51,792 nucleotides of DNA, taken from positions 1-51,792 of the forward strand of contig NZ_RWKW01000085.1 in assembly GCF_003970795.1 (NCBI RefSeq), read 5' to 3'. Position numbers and translations under genes: made by a program. The notes under the pieces were generated by a model that worked only from the letters and a program-made list of their open reading frames with translations, did not search any database and had not been told where the DNA came from. The DNA is from Aquibium carbonis. Lineage in GTDB: Bacteria > Pseudomonadota > Alphaproteobacteria > Rhizobiales > Rhizobiaceae. Position 1 is the first letter of the stretch. Each line of letters begins with the position of its first letter. This document shows positions 7,670 through 16,122 of the stretch, in pieces.

Positions 7670-8644
7670 TTGCCTGAGATCCTGTCGACGAACGTCCTGC
7701 ATCCGCAGGTCGCCGCGCTGCTCGAGACGATGGGCAACCTTCGTTTTGCACCGGCCTACGACCCCGAGACCCTGTTGCGGGAGGGCCGGGACGCGGAGGT
7801 GATCATCGTGCGCGCGCCGCTGCCACCCGCCCTGTTCGAACAGGCGCCGCGCCTGCGGGCCGCCATCCGGCACGGCGCCGGCCTCGACATGATCCCGATG
7901 GCCGCCGCCACGCAGGCCGGCGTGCTCGTTGCCAACACGCCGGGCGCCAACTCCCGCACCGTCGCGGAATACGTCTTCTTCGCAGCCATGACGCTGTTGC
8001 GCCGGTTTCGCACCATCGACCGCGAATTGCATGCCAATGGCTGGAACGCGGCGCGCCATCATGCCGACTTCACCCGCGACCTCGACGGCCTGACGCTCGG
8101 CATCGTCGGCTTCGGCAACATCGGCAGGCAGGTTCATGCCATTGCGCGCCATGGATACGGGCTGGACGTGCTGATCCACAGCCGCAGCCGGCGCGACATC
8201 CCCGACGACGCCGGTTTCGTCGGCCTCGACGAACTGGCGTCGCGCAGCGACATCGTGGTGCTGTGCTGTCCGCTGACCGACGAGACACGAGGCATGATCG
8301 ACGCGCGCGTGCTTGGCCTGATGAAGCCCGATGCGCTGCTGATCAACATCTCGCGCGGCCCGGTGATCGATGACGAGGCGATGCTGGCGGCGCTGCGCGA
8401 GCAGCGGATCGGCGGCGCCGCACTGGACGTCTTCGCCAGGCAGCCCCTACCCGCCGATCACCCCTATCTCGGCTTCGACAACGTGATGGTGACCCCGCAC
8501 ATGTCGGGCATCACCGAAGGCAGCATGCGGCGCATGGGCATGGCGGCGGCCGAGGAAGCACGACGCGTCCTGCGGGGCGAATTGCCGCTGAACTTCTGCA
8601 ATCCCGAAGCGCTGGATGCTTACAGGCGGCGGTTTCCGGCCTGA
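7670..8644 (+). CDS. D-2-hydroxyacid dehydrogenase family protein
   Basis: A 324-residue NAD(P)-dependent dehydrogenase of the SerA/glyoxylate reductase type, from a proposed TTG start at 7670, 6 bp after the regulator's stop and behind GAGAAGG; no ATG in frame fits the fold. The Rossmann loop GFGNIGRQ, the catalytic Arg in NISRGPVID and the His in TPHMSG are present. In the catalytic-Glu segment (usually DVF-x-x-EP) the sequence reads DVFARQP, so Gln258 stands where Glu is expected from motif comparison. Some related sequences may share this. The pathway context suggests reduction of a 2-keto-acid or oxidation of a 2-hydroxy acid released from the acid-sugar route. Confidence 0.83.
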   Translation: MPEILSTNVLHPQVAALLETMGNLRFAPAYDPETLLREGRDAEVIIVRAPLPPALFEQAPRLRAAIRHGAGLDMIPMAAATQAGVLVANTPGANSRTVAEYVFFAAMTLLRRFRTIDRELHANGWNAARHHADFTRDLDGLTLGIVGFGNIGRQVHAIARHGYGLDVLIHSRSRRDIPDDAGFVGLDELASRSDIVVLCCPLTDETRGMIDARVLGLMKPDALLINISRGPVIDDEAMLAALREQRIGGAALDVFARQPLPADHPYLGFDNVMVTPHMSGITEGSMRRMGMAAAEEARRVLRGELPLNFCNPEALDAYRRRFPA

Positions 8645-8680
8645 GGCCCGCTACGCCGATGCCGGATTCTGGTGCGTCCT

Positions 8681-8703
8681 CGGACGATGAAATGCGTCAT
8701 CCG
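8681..8703. terminator. Weak hairpin between convergent genes
   Basis: CGGACGATGA and TCATCCG can pair, with one bulge, in the 82-bp gap between convergent genes. There is no T tract on either strand, so it is at best a weak bidirectional terminator or 3' stabiliser. Confidence 0.3.
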
Positions 8704-8726
8704 AGAGCCCTCCCTGATCGTCTCCG

Positions 8727-9794
8727 TTACGCCCCCGCCAGGTTGAGGCCCGAGCCGCGATCGAACAGGATGATCTTGTCCGGGTTCCACGAGAAGGCGA
8801 TCGTGTCGTCGATCGCAAGCTTGTGCGAGGCAGGCGTGGTCAGCCGCAGCAAGGCATCGCCGGCGGCCACGGTGACGATCTTCTCGACGCCATGGTTTTC
8901 GACGTCGTGAACGCGCCCCTTTGCCGTCGCTTCCGCGTCCAGCCGGATGTCCTCGGGCCGCACGCCGAACGTGACTGCGCGGCCATCCTGCGAGGCGGCG
9001 GCGGCGATCGGCAGGCTGAAACCCGCCTCGGCGACGGCATTGCCGTCGCGGACGGCGCCATGGATGAGGTTCATCGGCGGCGATCCGACGGCGCGCGCAA
9101 CGAAGGTGTTCTTCGGACGGGCATAGATTTCCGACGGCGTGCCGACCTGCACGAGCCGTCCCCTGTCGAGGACGCCGATGCGGTCGCCCATCGACATGGC
9201 CTCCACCTGGTCATGCGTGACGAAGAGGAAGGTCGCGCCGAGATTCATCTGCAGGTTCTTCAGTTCCGTCCGCAGCGCTTCGCGCAGCTTGGCGTCGAGC
9301 GCCGACAGCGGCTCGTCCATCAGGAACACCCGCGGCTTGCGCACGATCGCGCGTCCGATCGAGACGCGCTGCATCTCGCCGCCCGACAGCCGGTCGGTCT
9401 TGCGGTCCATCAGGTGCTCGATGCGCAGCGTCCTGGCCACCCGGTCGACGCGCTCCTTGATCTCGGCCGGTTCGACCCGCCGGATCTTCGACTTGAGCGG
9501 AAACTCGAGGTTCTCGCGCACGGTATAGCGCGGATAGAGGGAGTACTGTTGCAGCACCAGCGCGACGTCCCGCTCTGCCGCACCCCAGGAACCGACATCG
9601 ACGCCGTCGATGAGCACGGTGCCTTCGGTCGGCTTTTCCAGGCCCGCGACGACGCGCAGCGTGGTGGTCTTTCCGGCGCCGGTTTCGCCGAGCAGGACGA
9701 AGAACTGTCCGTCCTCGACCGTCAGGTTCAAGCCCTTGAGCGCCGTGTTGGCGCCGAAGCTCTTCGACACGTTCCGAAGTTCTATGTGGGCCAT
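8727..9794 (-). CDS. Carbohydrate ABC transporter ATPase (MalK/UgpC type)
   Basis: A 355-residue ATPase with the nucleotide-binding domain at about 1-235 and a C-terminal TOBE/OB regulatory region. Walker A is GETGAGKT (36-43), the signature is LSGGEMQR, Walker B reaches FLMDEP, and the D-loop SALDAKLRE and switch His in THDQ are all present, so it should hydrolyse ATP. It is the last gene of the leftward importer operon, 4 bp behind a second, different ATPase. Two complete ATPase genes in one carbohydrate importer imply an ATPase heterodimer, as in the rhizobial glycerol GlpST system. Energises uptake at the cytoplasmic face of the inner membrane. Confidence 0.93.
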   Translation of the reverse strand: MAHIELRNVSKSFGANTALKGLNLTVEDGQFFVLLGETGAGKTTTLRVVAGLEKPTEGTVLIDGVDVGSWGAAERDVALVLQQYSLYPRYTVRENLEFPLKSKIRRVEPAEIKERVDRVARTLRIEHLMDRKTDRLSGGEMQRVSIGRAIVRKPRVFLMDEPLSALDAKLREALRTELKNLQMNLGATFLFVTHDQVEAMSMGDRIGVLDRGRLVQVGTPSEIYARPKNTFVARAVGSPPMNLIHGAVRDGNAVAEAGFSLPIAAAASQDGRAVTFGVRPEDIRLDAEATAKGRVHDVENHGVEKIVTVAAGDALLRLTTPASHKLAIDDTIAFSWNPDKIILFDRGSGLNLAGA

Positions 9795-9798
9795 GGGC

Positions 9799-10905
9799 TT
9801 ACAATCTCACTCCGAGGCTTTCGCCGCTGGACTGGTCGAAGAAATGCGCCTGCGACGGATCCAGGCGGACATGCACCGCGTCGCCCGCCCGCGGCACGAA
9901 GCCGGACGGCGTGCGGGCGCGCAGGATCTCCCCGCCGACCTTCAGGTCGACGATGTCGTGCGAACCGAGCGGCTCGATGATGTGCGCGACGACGGGCACA
10001 TAGCCCGGCTGCGCATCTCGGCTGACCAGGACGGCCTCGGGGCGGATCCCGAGCTTCAGTGCGCCGTTGCCGGCATGCCCGTTGAGCTTGCCGAGCAATT
10101 CGCGCGGGAAGGCAAAGCCAGGCACGGTTGCATCGATGGCGACCGAGACGTCGTCTCCCTCGCTGCGCACGATCGCCGGCGAGACGTTCATCACCGGGCT
10201 GCCGACGAACTGGGCGACGAAGAGGTTCTGCGGACGCTGGTAGACCTCTTCGGGCGCGCCCACCTGCTGCAGCACCCCCTCGTGCATGATGACGATCCGG
10301 TCGGCGAGGCTCATCGCCTCCACCTGGTCGTGGGTGACGTAGATCGTCGTCGACCCCTGCTTGACATGGAGCCGCTTGATCTCGGCGCGCATCTCCTCGC
10401 GCAGCTTCGCATCCAGCGCGCCGATCGGCTCGTCCATCAGCATCGCCTTCGGGTGCCGCACGAGGGCGCGCCCGATCGCCACGCGCTGCATGTCGCCGCC
10501 CGACAGCGCCGACGGTTTGCGGTCGAGAAGCTCGGTGATCCGCAAGACCTTGGCGATGGAGCGCACAGCCTCGTCGATGCCGGCCTTGCCCATGCCCGTC
10601 GCGCGCAGCGGGAAGGCGATGTTCTCGTAGACCGTCATGTGCGGGTAGAGCGAGAAGGACTGGAACACCATCGCGATGTCGCGGGCGGAGCATTTCAGGT
10701 GCTGCACCGGCTTGCCGTCGATGAGGATGTCGCCTTCGTCGATCGTCTCCAGCCCGGCGACGGCCCGCAGGGTCGTCGTCTTGCCGCATCCGGACTGACC
10801 GAGCATGACGATGAACTCGCCATCCTCGATGGTCAGGTTGAGGTTCTTGATGACCTGGACGGCGCCGAACCACTTCTGCACGCCACGAAGCTCGATATGC
10901 GTCAT
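9799..10905 (-). CDS. Carbohydrate ABC transporter ATPase (MalK/UgpC type), second copy
   Basis: A 368-residue ATPase with Walker A GQSGCGKT (36-43), signature LSGGDMQR, Walker B MLMDEP, D-loop GALDAKLRE, switch THDQ and C-terminal TOBE region (about 240-368). ATG 10905 was selected because GGAGGAAG lies 5-7 bp upstream and because it overlaps the stop of the upstream 81-residue membrane-protein gene as ATGA, a coupling arrangement; the open frame upstream is antisense of that gene. It shares the overall plan but not the detailed sequence of the next ATPase, so the pair probably forms a heterodimer. Confidence 0.93.
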   Translation of the reverse strand: MTHIELRGVQKWFGAVQVIKNLNLTIEDGEFIVMLGQSGCGKTTTLRAVAGLETIDEGDILIDGKPVQHLKCSARDIAMVFQSFSLYPHMTVYENIAFPLRATGMGKAGIDEAVRSIAKVLRITELLDRKPSALSGGDMQRVAIGRALVRHPKAMLMDEPIGALDAKLREEMRAEIKRLHVKQGSTTIYVTHDQVEAMSLADRIVIMHEGVLQQVGAPEEVYQRPQNLFVAQFVGSPVMNVSPAIVRSEGDDVSVAIDATVPGFAFPRELLGKLNGHAGNGALKLGIRPEAVLVSRDAQPGYVPVVAHIIEPLGSHDIVDLKVGGEILRARTPSGFVPRAGDAVHVRLDPSQAHFFDQSSGESLGVRL

Positions 10906-11147
10906 GCGCTTCCTCCGGCCTTTCCGTCGTGATGGTCGGAGACGTCGAATGCACCGTCGGGGTTCTTCGGCACCGCCGGCCCGATCTTGCCGGTGATCAT
11001 GAAGCCGATCAGTCCGATGAGGATCAACGTCACGCCGTAGCGGTGCAGGAAGAAGTTCCACGGCTGGCACAAGGCGATGATGCCGAAGATCATCAGCGTC
11101 TGGAAGGCCGGGTGCAGCCAGCGCTGGTTGAAGGCGCGGAAGCTCAT
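10902..11147 (-). CDS. Small two-TM membrane protein within a sugar ABC operon
   Basis: An 81-residue protein with two predicted hydrophobic segments (about 16-34 and 38-54), a basic N-terminus (RAFNQRW) and a polar His/Asp-containing tail (DVSDHHDGK). It overlaps the preceding permease stop (ATG at 11147, permease stop 11144-11146) and the following ATPase start (10905), so it is tightly coupled on both sides and very likely translated. I do not recognise the family. The rhizobial glycerol importer operon likewise has a small membrane protein next to two ATPase genes, but the sequence here is not obviously that family. It may be an accessory subunit of the permease, or help assemble or regulate it. 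Confidence 0.78.
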   Translation of the reverse strand: MSFRAFNQRWLHPAFQTLMIFGIIALCQPWNFFLHRYGVTLILIGLIGFMITGKIGPAVPKNPDGAFDVSDHHDGKAGGSA

Positions 11148-12103
11148 TTGCGGATCGCTCCGAAGCTCATGCCACGCAAAAGGTGGTTGCGCAGGAGGAA
11201 GGTGAAGATCGCCACCGGCAGCAGGAACAGGAAGGTTCCGGAGGCGATCACGGTCCAGTCGGGCAGGCCCGAGCCGACCTGGCTGGGGATGAAGGGCGGC
11301 GCGGTCTGCGCCGTGCGGCGCGTCATGATGAGCGCGAAGGCGTATTCGTTCCACGCCGTGATGAAGCAGAACACGGCGGTGGCCGCGATGCCGGTGGCGG
11401 CTTCGGGCAGGACGACCTTGAAGAAAGCCTCCATGCGCGTGTAGCCGTCGACGAGCGCCGCCTCCTCGTACTCTCTCGGTATCTCGTCGATGAAGCCCTT
11501 CATGAGCCAGACGGAGAAGGAGAGGTTGAAGGCGGTATAGAGGATGATCAGCCCGAGATGCGTGTCGTTGAGCCCGACCGCCCGGTACATCAGGAACATC
11601 GGGATTGCGACCACGACCGGCGGCAGCATGCGTGTCGACAGGATGAAGAACAGCCAGTCCTGTTCACCCTTCACCTTGAAGCGCGAGAAACCATAGGCCG
11701 TGATCGTTCCCATGCCGACGGCCAGCACGGTGGAGACGATGGCGACGATCAGCGAGTTGACGAAGCGGCTGGGATAGCCCGACAGCTGGACGTTGCCCTG
11801 GCCGTCGCGCACGACCTTTTCGCCGCCGTCGAAGACCAGCCGCTCCCACCAGGGCGCGGCGGCATATTCCTCCGGCGACGGTTGTTCGCGCAATTGCGAG
11901 CGACGCAACACCAGCTTCACGAATGGGGAGATCTCCGGTTCGAAGAGCACCGTCGGCGGGATGGTGGTCGCCAGGTTGCGCGGCTTGAACGAGGTCGAGA
12001 CGATCCAGTAGATCGGCGCCAGGAAGATGATCGTCGCGATCAGGACGCCGACGATGGCGACCTTGTTGAGGGCGCGCTCGGAGGTGGTCTGGACGGCCGC
12101 CAT
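11144..12103 (-). CDS. Carbohydrate ABC transporter permease (MalG type)
   Basis: A 319-residue inner-membrane permease with about six TM segments. The cytoplasmic coupling loop is clear: EYEEAALVDG followed 20 residues later by the usual C-terminal LP (VVLPEAATG). The segment between TM1 and TM2 (about residues 40-110) is longer than in typical MalG proteins and is charged (Arg/Glu-rich, with WWERLVF), suggesting an enlarged periplasmic loop. ATG 12103 follows AAGGA, which lies in the end of the upstream permease gene. It pairs with the MalF-type permease directly upstream. Confidence 0.93.
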   Translation of the reverse strand: MAAVQTTSERALNKVAIVGVLIATIIFLAPIYWIVSTSFKPRNLATTIPPTVLFEPEISPFVKLVLRRSQLREQPSPEEYAAAPWWERLVFDGGEKVVRDGQGNVQLSGYPSRFVNSLIVAIVSTVLAVGMGTITAYGFSRFKVKGEQDWLFFILSTRMLPPVVVAIPMFLMYRAVGLNDTHLGLIILYTAFNLSFSVWLMKGFIDEIPREYEEAALVDGYTRMEAFFKVVLPEAATGIAATAVFCFITAWNEYAFALIMTRRTAQTAPPFIPSQVGSGLPDWTVIASGTFLFLLPVAIFTFLLRNHLLRGMSFGAIRK

Positions 12104-12104
12104 C

Positions 12105-13010
12105 TCAGCGTTCCTTCACTTTGTTCAGGTACTTCACGTAGATGTTGGTGATGGCGATCACCATGATGAGCACGATGTAGGCGAGCGCGCAGCTCATGCC
12201 CGTCTGCCACTCCTGGAACGCCATCTTGTAGAGACGGATCGAGATCACCTCGGTCGTCGGCTGGCTGGTCAGGATGTAGGCGAGATCGAAGGTCTTGAAG
12301 GCTTCCATGGTGCGGAAGATGATGGCGATCATCAGGATCGGCGCGACCAGCGGCAACGTGATCCGGAAGAACGTGTAGATCGGCCCCGCGCGATCGATCG
12401 CGGCGGCTTCGTAGAGATGCTTGGGCACCGCCGACAGGCCGGCGAGAGACAGGAGCATCACGAAGGGCGACCACATCCAGATGTCGGTCAGCGCCACGGC
12501 GTAGAGCGCCATGTCCGGGTTGGACAGCCATTCGAAGCGGCCAAGGCCGAAGGCGTAGTTGATGATGCCGAAGGACGGATCGTAGAGCAGCTTCCAGAAC
12601 AGCCCGACCACCGCCATCGACAGCATCATGGGCAGCAGCAGCAGCGTCGTGATCAGTCCCTTGAAGGGGATTTCGCGGTTGAGCAGCAGCGCGACACCGA
12701 ACCCGACGACGACCTGGCCAGCGACCGAAACGATCACGTACTTCGCGGTGATGGCGAAGTTCGACCAGATGAAGGGGTCGTTGAGCAGCGTGCGGTAGTT
12801 GTCGAGGCCGACGAAATTGGCCGGTGCGTTCGACGACGCCCGGAAATCCGTGAACGAGTAGCCCAGCGAGTAGAGCAGCGGAAAGATGTTGAAGACGATC
12901 AGGAAGATGATCGTCGGAATGATGAACAGGTTCCTGATCGCCAGGTCGCTCAAGCCTCGCCGCGCCGCCTTGCTTTGCGGATCGAGCGTCGTCATCGTCA
13001 ATGTCGCCAA
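12105..13010 (-). CDS. Carbohydrate ABC transporter permease (MalF type)
   Basis: A 301-residue permease with about six TM helices and the coupling motif YEAAAIDRAG. The start is judged to be TTG at 13010: GGGAGGAG lies exactly 7 bases upstream of it, whereas the nearest ATG (12995, five codons in) would be 22 bases from that site. It is the first gene after the binding-protein gene and is separated from it by a GC-rich stem-loop, a frequent way of keeping binding protein in excess over permease. Partner: the MalG-type permease, 1 bp downstream. Confidence 0.92.
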   Translation of the reverse strand: MATLTMTTLDPQSKAARRGLSDLAIRNLFIIPTIIFLIVFNIFPLLYSLGYSFTDFRASSNAPANFVGLDNYRTLLNDPFIWSNFAITAKYVIVSVAGQVVVGFGVALLLNREIPFKGLITTLLLLPMMLSMAVVGLFWKLLYDPSFGIINYAFGLGRFEWLSNPDMALYAVALTDIWMWSPFVMLLSLAGLSAVPKHLYEAAAIDRAGPIYTFFRITLPLVAPILMIAIIFRTMEAFKTFDLAYILTSQPTTEVISIRLYKMAFQEWQTGMSCALAYIVLIMVIAITNIYVKYLNKVKER

Positions 13011-13058
13011 AACCCCGCTCCTCCCAGAGCCTTACCGTGCACGAGCGCCCGAGACGAG

Positions 13059-13087
13059 CCGAGGGGACGGCGGGGCCGCCCCCTCGG
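13059..13087 (-). terminator. Stem-loop between binding-protein and permease genes
   Basis: CCGAGGGG (13059-13066) pairs with CCCCTCGG (13080-13087) around a GC-rich interior, 13 bp beyond the binding-protein stop. With no T tract it is more likely an mRNA 3'-end stabiliser or partial terminator than a full stop. Confidence 0.5.
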
Positions 13088-13099
13088 TCCGGGATGTCG

Positions 13100-14410
13100 T
13101 TACTTTACGCGGTTGTACTTCTTGAAGGTGGCGTTCCAGTCGGCCGCCAGCGCGTCGAGCACTTCCTTGGCGGATCCCTGGCCGGCCGTGATGTACGGGT
13201 AGACCCGCTGGTTCATCTGGATCAGCAGCTCCGCGTACTCGGGCGTCGCCCAGAAGTCCTTCACCTTGAACATGGTCTCGTAGAAGGCCTTGTTGTAGGG
13301 CGTCGCGTTCTGGAACTCCTCGGATTCCAGCACGGCCGCGCTGGCCGTGTAGCCGCCGAGTTCGGCCCAGCGCTTCTGGACCTCGTCCTTGATGAACCAT
13401 TCGAGGAACTTCATCGATTCCTCCTGGTTGTCCGAGTACGAGATCACCGAGATGCCCTGCCCGCCGAGCGCCGCGAACTGGTGCCCGTCCGGTCCCGCCG
13501 GATTGGCGAAGAAGCCGGTCACCTTGGCGTTCGGGTTGGAAGCCTCGTTGGTCAGCGCCGGGAAGAACGCGAAGTAGTTCATGCTCATCGCGGCCAGGTT
13601 TTCGGTGATCGCCTGGTTGTTTTCGACGAAGAACGTCTTGGCCCAGCCGGGCGGCGTGAAGCCGTAGAGCTCGCGGTACATCTCGAGCGCCTTCACGTTC
13701 TGCTCGGAGTTGATGATGCCGTCGACCTCGTAGGTCTCGTAATTGCCGAGCTCGCCGCCGTAGGAGAAGATGGCGTTCTCCACGCCCATGACGAGGCCGT
13801 CATAGGAGTTGTCGGTGTAGATGGCGATGCCGTAGCGGTTCTGGTCCGGGCGATGGAAGAACTCCGCGATGTCGCGCATCTGCGCCCAGGTCTGCGGCAC
13901 GTCGAGATCGTATCCGTACTTGGCCTTGAAATCGGCCATTTCCTTGGGATCCTCGAACCAGTCCTTGCGGTAGGACCAGCCCACGGCGTCGCCTTCGGCC
14001 GGGATCGCCCAGTATTTTCCGGAACTCGCCGGATACTCGGCATAGTACTTCACCGTCGCCGGCGCCATGACTTCGCCGAGGTTGTGCTTGTTGAAGAACT
14101 CGGTGAGGTCGACGTAGTGGCCGGCCTCGGACGCCGCTCCGAGCCATTGCGAGTCGCCGACGACCATGTCGTAGGCCGAACCGCGGGCATTGAGCTCGGT
14201 GAAGGTCTTGGTCTGGAAGTCGGACCACGGCGTGGTCTCGACGGTGACCTTGACGCCGGTTTCGGCCTCATACTCGTTGACGAGTTCCTGCAGATAGTTG
14301 GCCGGATCCCACTCCGCCCAGAAGATGGTGAGTTCCTGCGCGAACACAGAGGTCGAACAGGCAAGCGTCAGTCCCAAACCGGCGACGAGGCCGGTGATCC
14401 TATTGCGCAT
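13100..14410 (-). CDS. Carbohydrate ABC transporter substrate-binding protein
   Basis: A 436-residue periplasmic binding protein of the extracellular solute-binding family 1 (MalE/UgpB type). The signal peptide is clear: MRNR, a hydrophobic stretch LVAGLGLTLAC, and a cleavage region at VFAQE (about 26). The first lobe begins with ELTIFWAEWDPANY. ATG 14410 was chosen over an ATG 24 bp earlier because GGGAGGAAG lies at the right distance. It heads the leftward importer operon. Sites C (14570-14580) and D (14746-14756) upstream put it in the proposed GntR regulon. Ligand unknown; a mono- or disaccharide or sugar acid is likely from context. Confidence 0.92.
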   Translation of the reverse strand: MRNRITGLVAGLGLTLACSTSVFAQELTIFWAEWDPANYLQELVNEYEAETGVKVTVETTPWSDFQTKTFTELNARGSAYDMVVGDSQWLGAASEAGHYVDLTEFFNKHNLGEVMAPATVKYYAEYPASSGKYWAIPAEGDAVGWSYRKDWFEDPKEMADFKAKYGYDLDVPQTWAQMRDIAEFFHRPDQNRYGIAIYTDNSYDGLVMGVENAIFSYGGELGNYETYEVDGIINSEQNVKALEMYRELYGFTPPGWAKTFFVENNQAITENLAAMSMNYFAFFPALTNEASNPNAKVTGFFANPAGPDGHQFAALGGQGISVISYSDNQEESMKFLEWFIKDEVQKRWAELGGYTASAAVLESEEFQNATPYNKAFYETMFKVKDFWATPEYAELLIQMNQRVYPYITAGQGSAKEVLDALAADWNATFKKYNRVK

Positions 14411-14569
14411 AATGACTTCCTCCCATTTATGCACCTACCGTCTGAAGTGCCCGCTCGATCGCTGGCACAGGTAGTTCCATGCTGGCGCTGCCCGACCGAA
14501 GAGACAGTTCCTCCCACCCTTCGGCCCGCGCTGCGACAAATGTCGAAACGACATCCGTCAGGCCCAATC

Positions 14570-14580
14570 TGGTATTACCA
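14570..14580. promoter_or_regulatory. Candidate GntR/FCD operator (site C)
   Basis: TGGTATTACCA differs from site A only in the central triplet (ATT against AAT, its complement read on the other strand). In other words it is the same 11-bp sequence as site A, read on the opposite strand. It lies 160 bp upstream of the sugar-binding-protein start. The 374-bp region 14411-14784 otherwise contains an AT-rich stretch (about 14656-14700) that is a plausible promoter zone, and site D. Confidence 0.62.
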
Positions 14581-14745
14581 AATACCGAACTTCGTCAAGA
14601 GGCTTCTCTTGCTCCATGGGCCAATACCGTCAACAGGCATGCCCGAAAACGCAAGATTATCCAATTAATATGATATCCGTATCGATTAACATCCAATTTG
14701 GGCCCGTTGCAGGCTCGATGGCCCGTCTGCGGCAGTGGTTTGAAC

Positions 14746-14756
14746 TGGTCCAACCA
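14746..14756. promoter_or_regulatory. Candidate GntR/FCD operator (site D)
   Basis: TGGTCCAACCA sits inside the longer dyad CTGGT-CCA-ACCAG, close to the FadR-type consensus. It is 336 bp upstream of the importer operon start and 29 bp past the end of the TetR gene. Confidence 0.5.
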
Positions 14757-14784
14757 GATCGCGCCTGCCGATCGAGCTCCGCGT

Positions 14785-15417
14785 TCAGGCCCGGCCGGCC
14801 GTCGCCGCCCGCACGAGCGCCGACGCGGCCCAACGCGTCACCGCCTCCACCTGGGCGGCATCCTGGTTCCAGATATCCTTGAGCACCACCAGCGCCTCGA
14901 CCCCGAAGAGCAGCGAAAGCGCCTGGGCGAGGCGCTGGAACTCGTCCTCCGCAAGCTCGCCCCGAAGCGGCGCCAGCGCATCCTCCAGGAGGTCGATGCG
15001 ATGGCCCCGTGTGAGCGGCGGCTCGTCGCCCAGCGCCCCCGCCTGGCGTTTCGCCCACTGATCGAGCGACAGCTTCAGCGCCGCCTTGAACGTCGCCTCG
15101 AACTCCTGGATTCGCGGCATCGACCTGCGAAACAGGTCGTCGACCCGCTCGGCGGCATCCGAACCCGCTCTCGACTGCATCAGGATCGGACCCAGCGCCT
15201 GGTCGACGACCGCGTGGACCAGCGCCGCCTGGCTGGGAAAATAACGATAGGCCGTCGCCCGCGAGACCTCGGCGGCCTGCGCGACCTCGCTAATCGACGG
15301 CGTCGCGCCCGACTGCATCAGCCTCGTCGCCGTCTCCAGCATCAGCCGACGCGTGCGTGCCCGTGGCCCCCGCTGGGGATCAGGCGCTCCCTTGGTCAAT
15401 TGACGTGAGACTTTCAT
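14785..15417 (-). CDS. TetR/AcrR family transcriptional regulator
   Basis: A 210-residue regulator. The N-terminal helix-turn-helix reads TPSISEVAQAAEVSRATAYR (about residues 38-57), preceded by the usual RLMLETATRLM helix, and the C-terminal ligand region is all-helical with no recognisable signature. ATG 15417 is preferred: the upstream frame would run through the dyads of the divergent control region and has no ribosome site. The ribosome site for 15417 is itself weak. Palindromes overlapping the start (15395-15421) suggest autorepression. It is divergent from the cupin gene and upstream of the sugar importer operon in the same direction; either could be its target. Ligand unknown. Confidence 0.85.
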   Translation of the reverse strand: MKVSRQLTKGAPDPQRGPRARTRRLMLETATRLMQSGATPSISEVAQAAEVSRATAYRYFPSQAALVHAVVDQALGPILMQSRAGSDAAERVDDLFRRSMPRIQEFEATFKAALKLSLDQWAKRQAGALGDEPPLTRGHRIDLLEDALAPLRGELAEDEFQRLAQALSLLFGVEALVVLKDIWNQDAAQVEAVTRWAASALVRAATAGRA

Positions 15418-15442
15418 GTCAATACGATACGCCCGTCTCACG
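15395..15442. promoter_or_regulatory. Nested dyads over the TetR start, candidate operator
   Basis: Three symmetric elements overlap here: GTCAATTGAC (15395-15404, perfect), an imperfect 21-bp dyad TGAC-R-TGA-N5-TCA-Y-GTCA (15401-15421) that covers the TetR start codon, and CGTGAGAC...GTCTCACG (15404-15411 and 15435-15442). TetR proteins usually bind such dyads in their own promoters and repress themselves and the divergent gene. Confidence 0.5.
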
Positions 15443-15665
15443 AATACGCAATCGCCGTTTAGGCGGCCGCGCCGTGGGCGAGCCATCGGCCGCACGTGGA
15501 ACGTGGGACGGGACATCGCGCGTCGTGTCCTCGCGGAGGATCGACACGGATCGAGAAAACACCGGAACAGGCTTCGCGGCCGCCGGGCGCGTCTCGGCCA
15601 GAGCCGGATCGCGGACAGGACCCGACGGATCGCGCGCAGATCTTCAACCAGGGAGGAAGAAAGTC

Positions 15666-16085
15666 ATGAAGCAGGGAGCAGACGCCCATTTCGTCTACCC
15701 GAAGGATGTCGACGCCTTCGGATTCGACTGGGGCCAGCTGGCGCTCACGGTCGCACCCGAGGTCAACGGCGCGCAGCGCTTTTCGGGCGGCGTCGTCGAC
15801 CTGCCTTCCGGCCAGGGCCATGCGCGACACAATCATCCCGGCGCCGAGGAGATCATCTTCGTCATCTCGGGTCATGGCGAACAGATGGTAGAGGACGAAG
15901 CCGGCACGCCGGTAACCCGCGAGGTAGGTCCGGGATGCACGGTCTACGTGCCTGAAAGCCGGTTCCATTCGACGCTCAACACCGGCGACGGCCCGATGCA
16001 GCTCTTCGTGGTCTATTCGCCCGCCGGACCCGAGCTCGGCCTGCGCGACCTGCCGGATTTCCGGATCTTGAAGGCCGGCGGCTGA
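15666..16085 (+). CDS. Cupin domain protein
   Basis: A 139-residue single-cupin protein. Motif 1 supplies His55, His57 and a Glu at 61 or 62 (HARHNHPGAEEIIF), and motif 2 supplies His101 (ESRFHSTLNTG), enough for one divalent metal site. Single cupins next to sugar genes are often isomerases, epimerases or sensors of sugar acids. ATG 15666 follows GGGAGGAAG. It is convergent with the M24 peptidase gene (37 bp gap) and divergent from the TetR gene. Function not assigned. Confidence 0.83.
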   Translation: MKQGADAHFVYPKDVDAFGFDWGQLALTVAPEVNGAQRFSGGVVDLPSGQGHARHNHPGAEEIIFVISGHGEQMVEDEAGTPVTREVGPGCTVYVPESRFHSTLNTGDGPMQLFVVYSPAGPELGLRDLPDFRILKAGG

Positions 16086-16122
16086 GCCTTTCGACGTCCG
16101 GAACGGAGCGCGTCGGGGCGGC

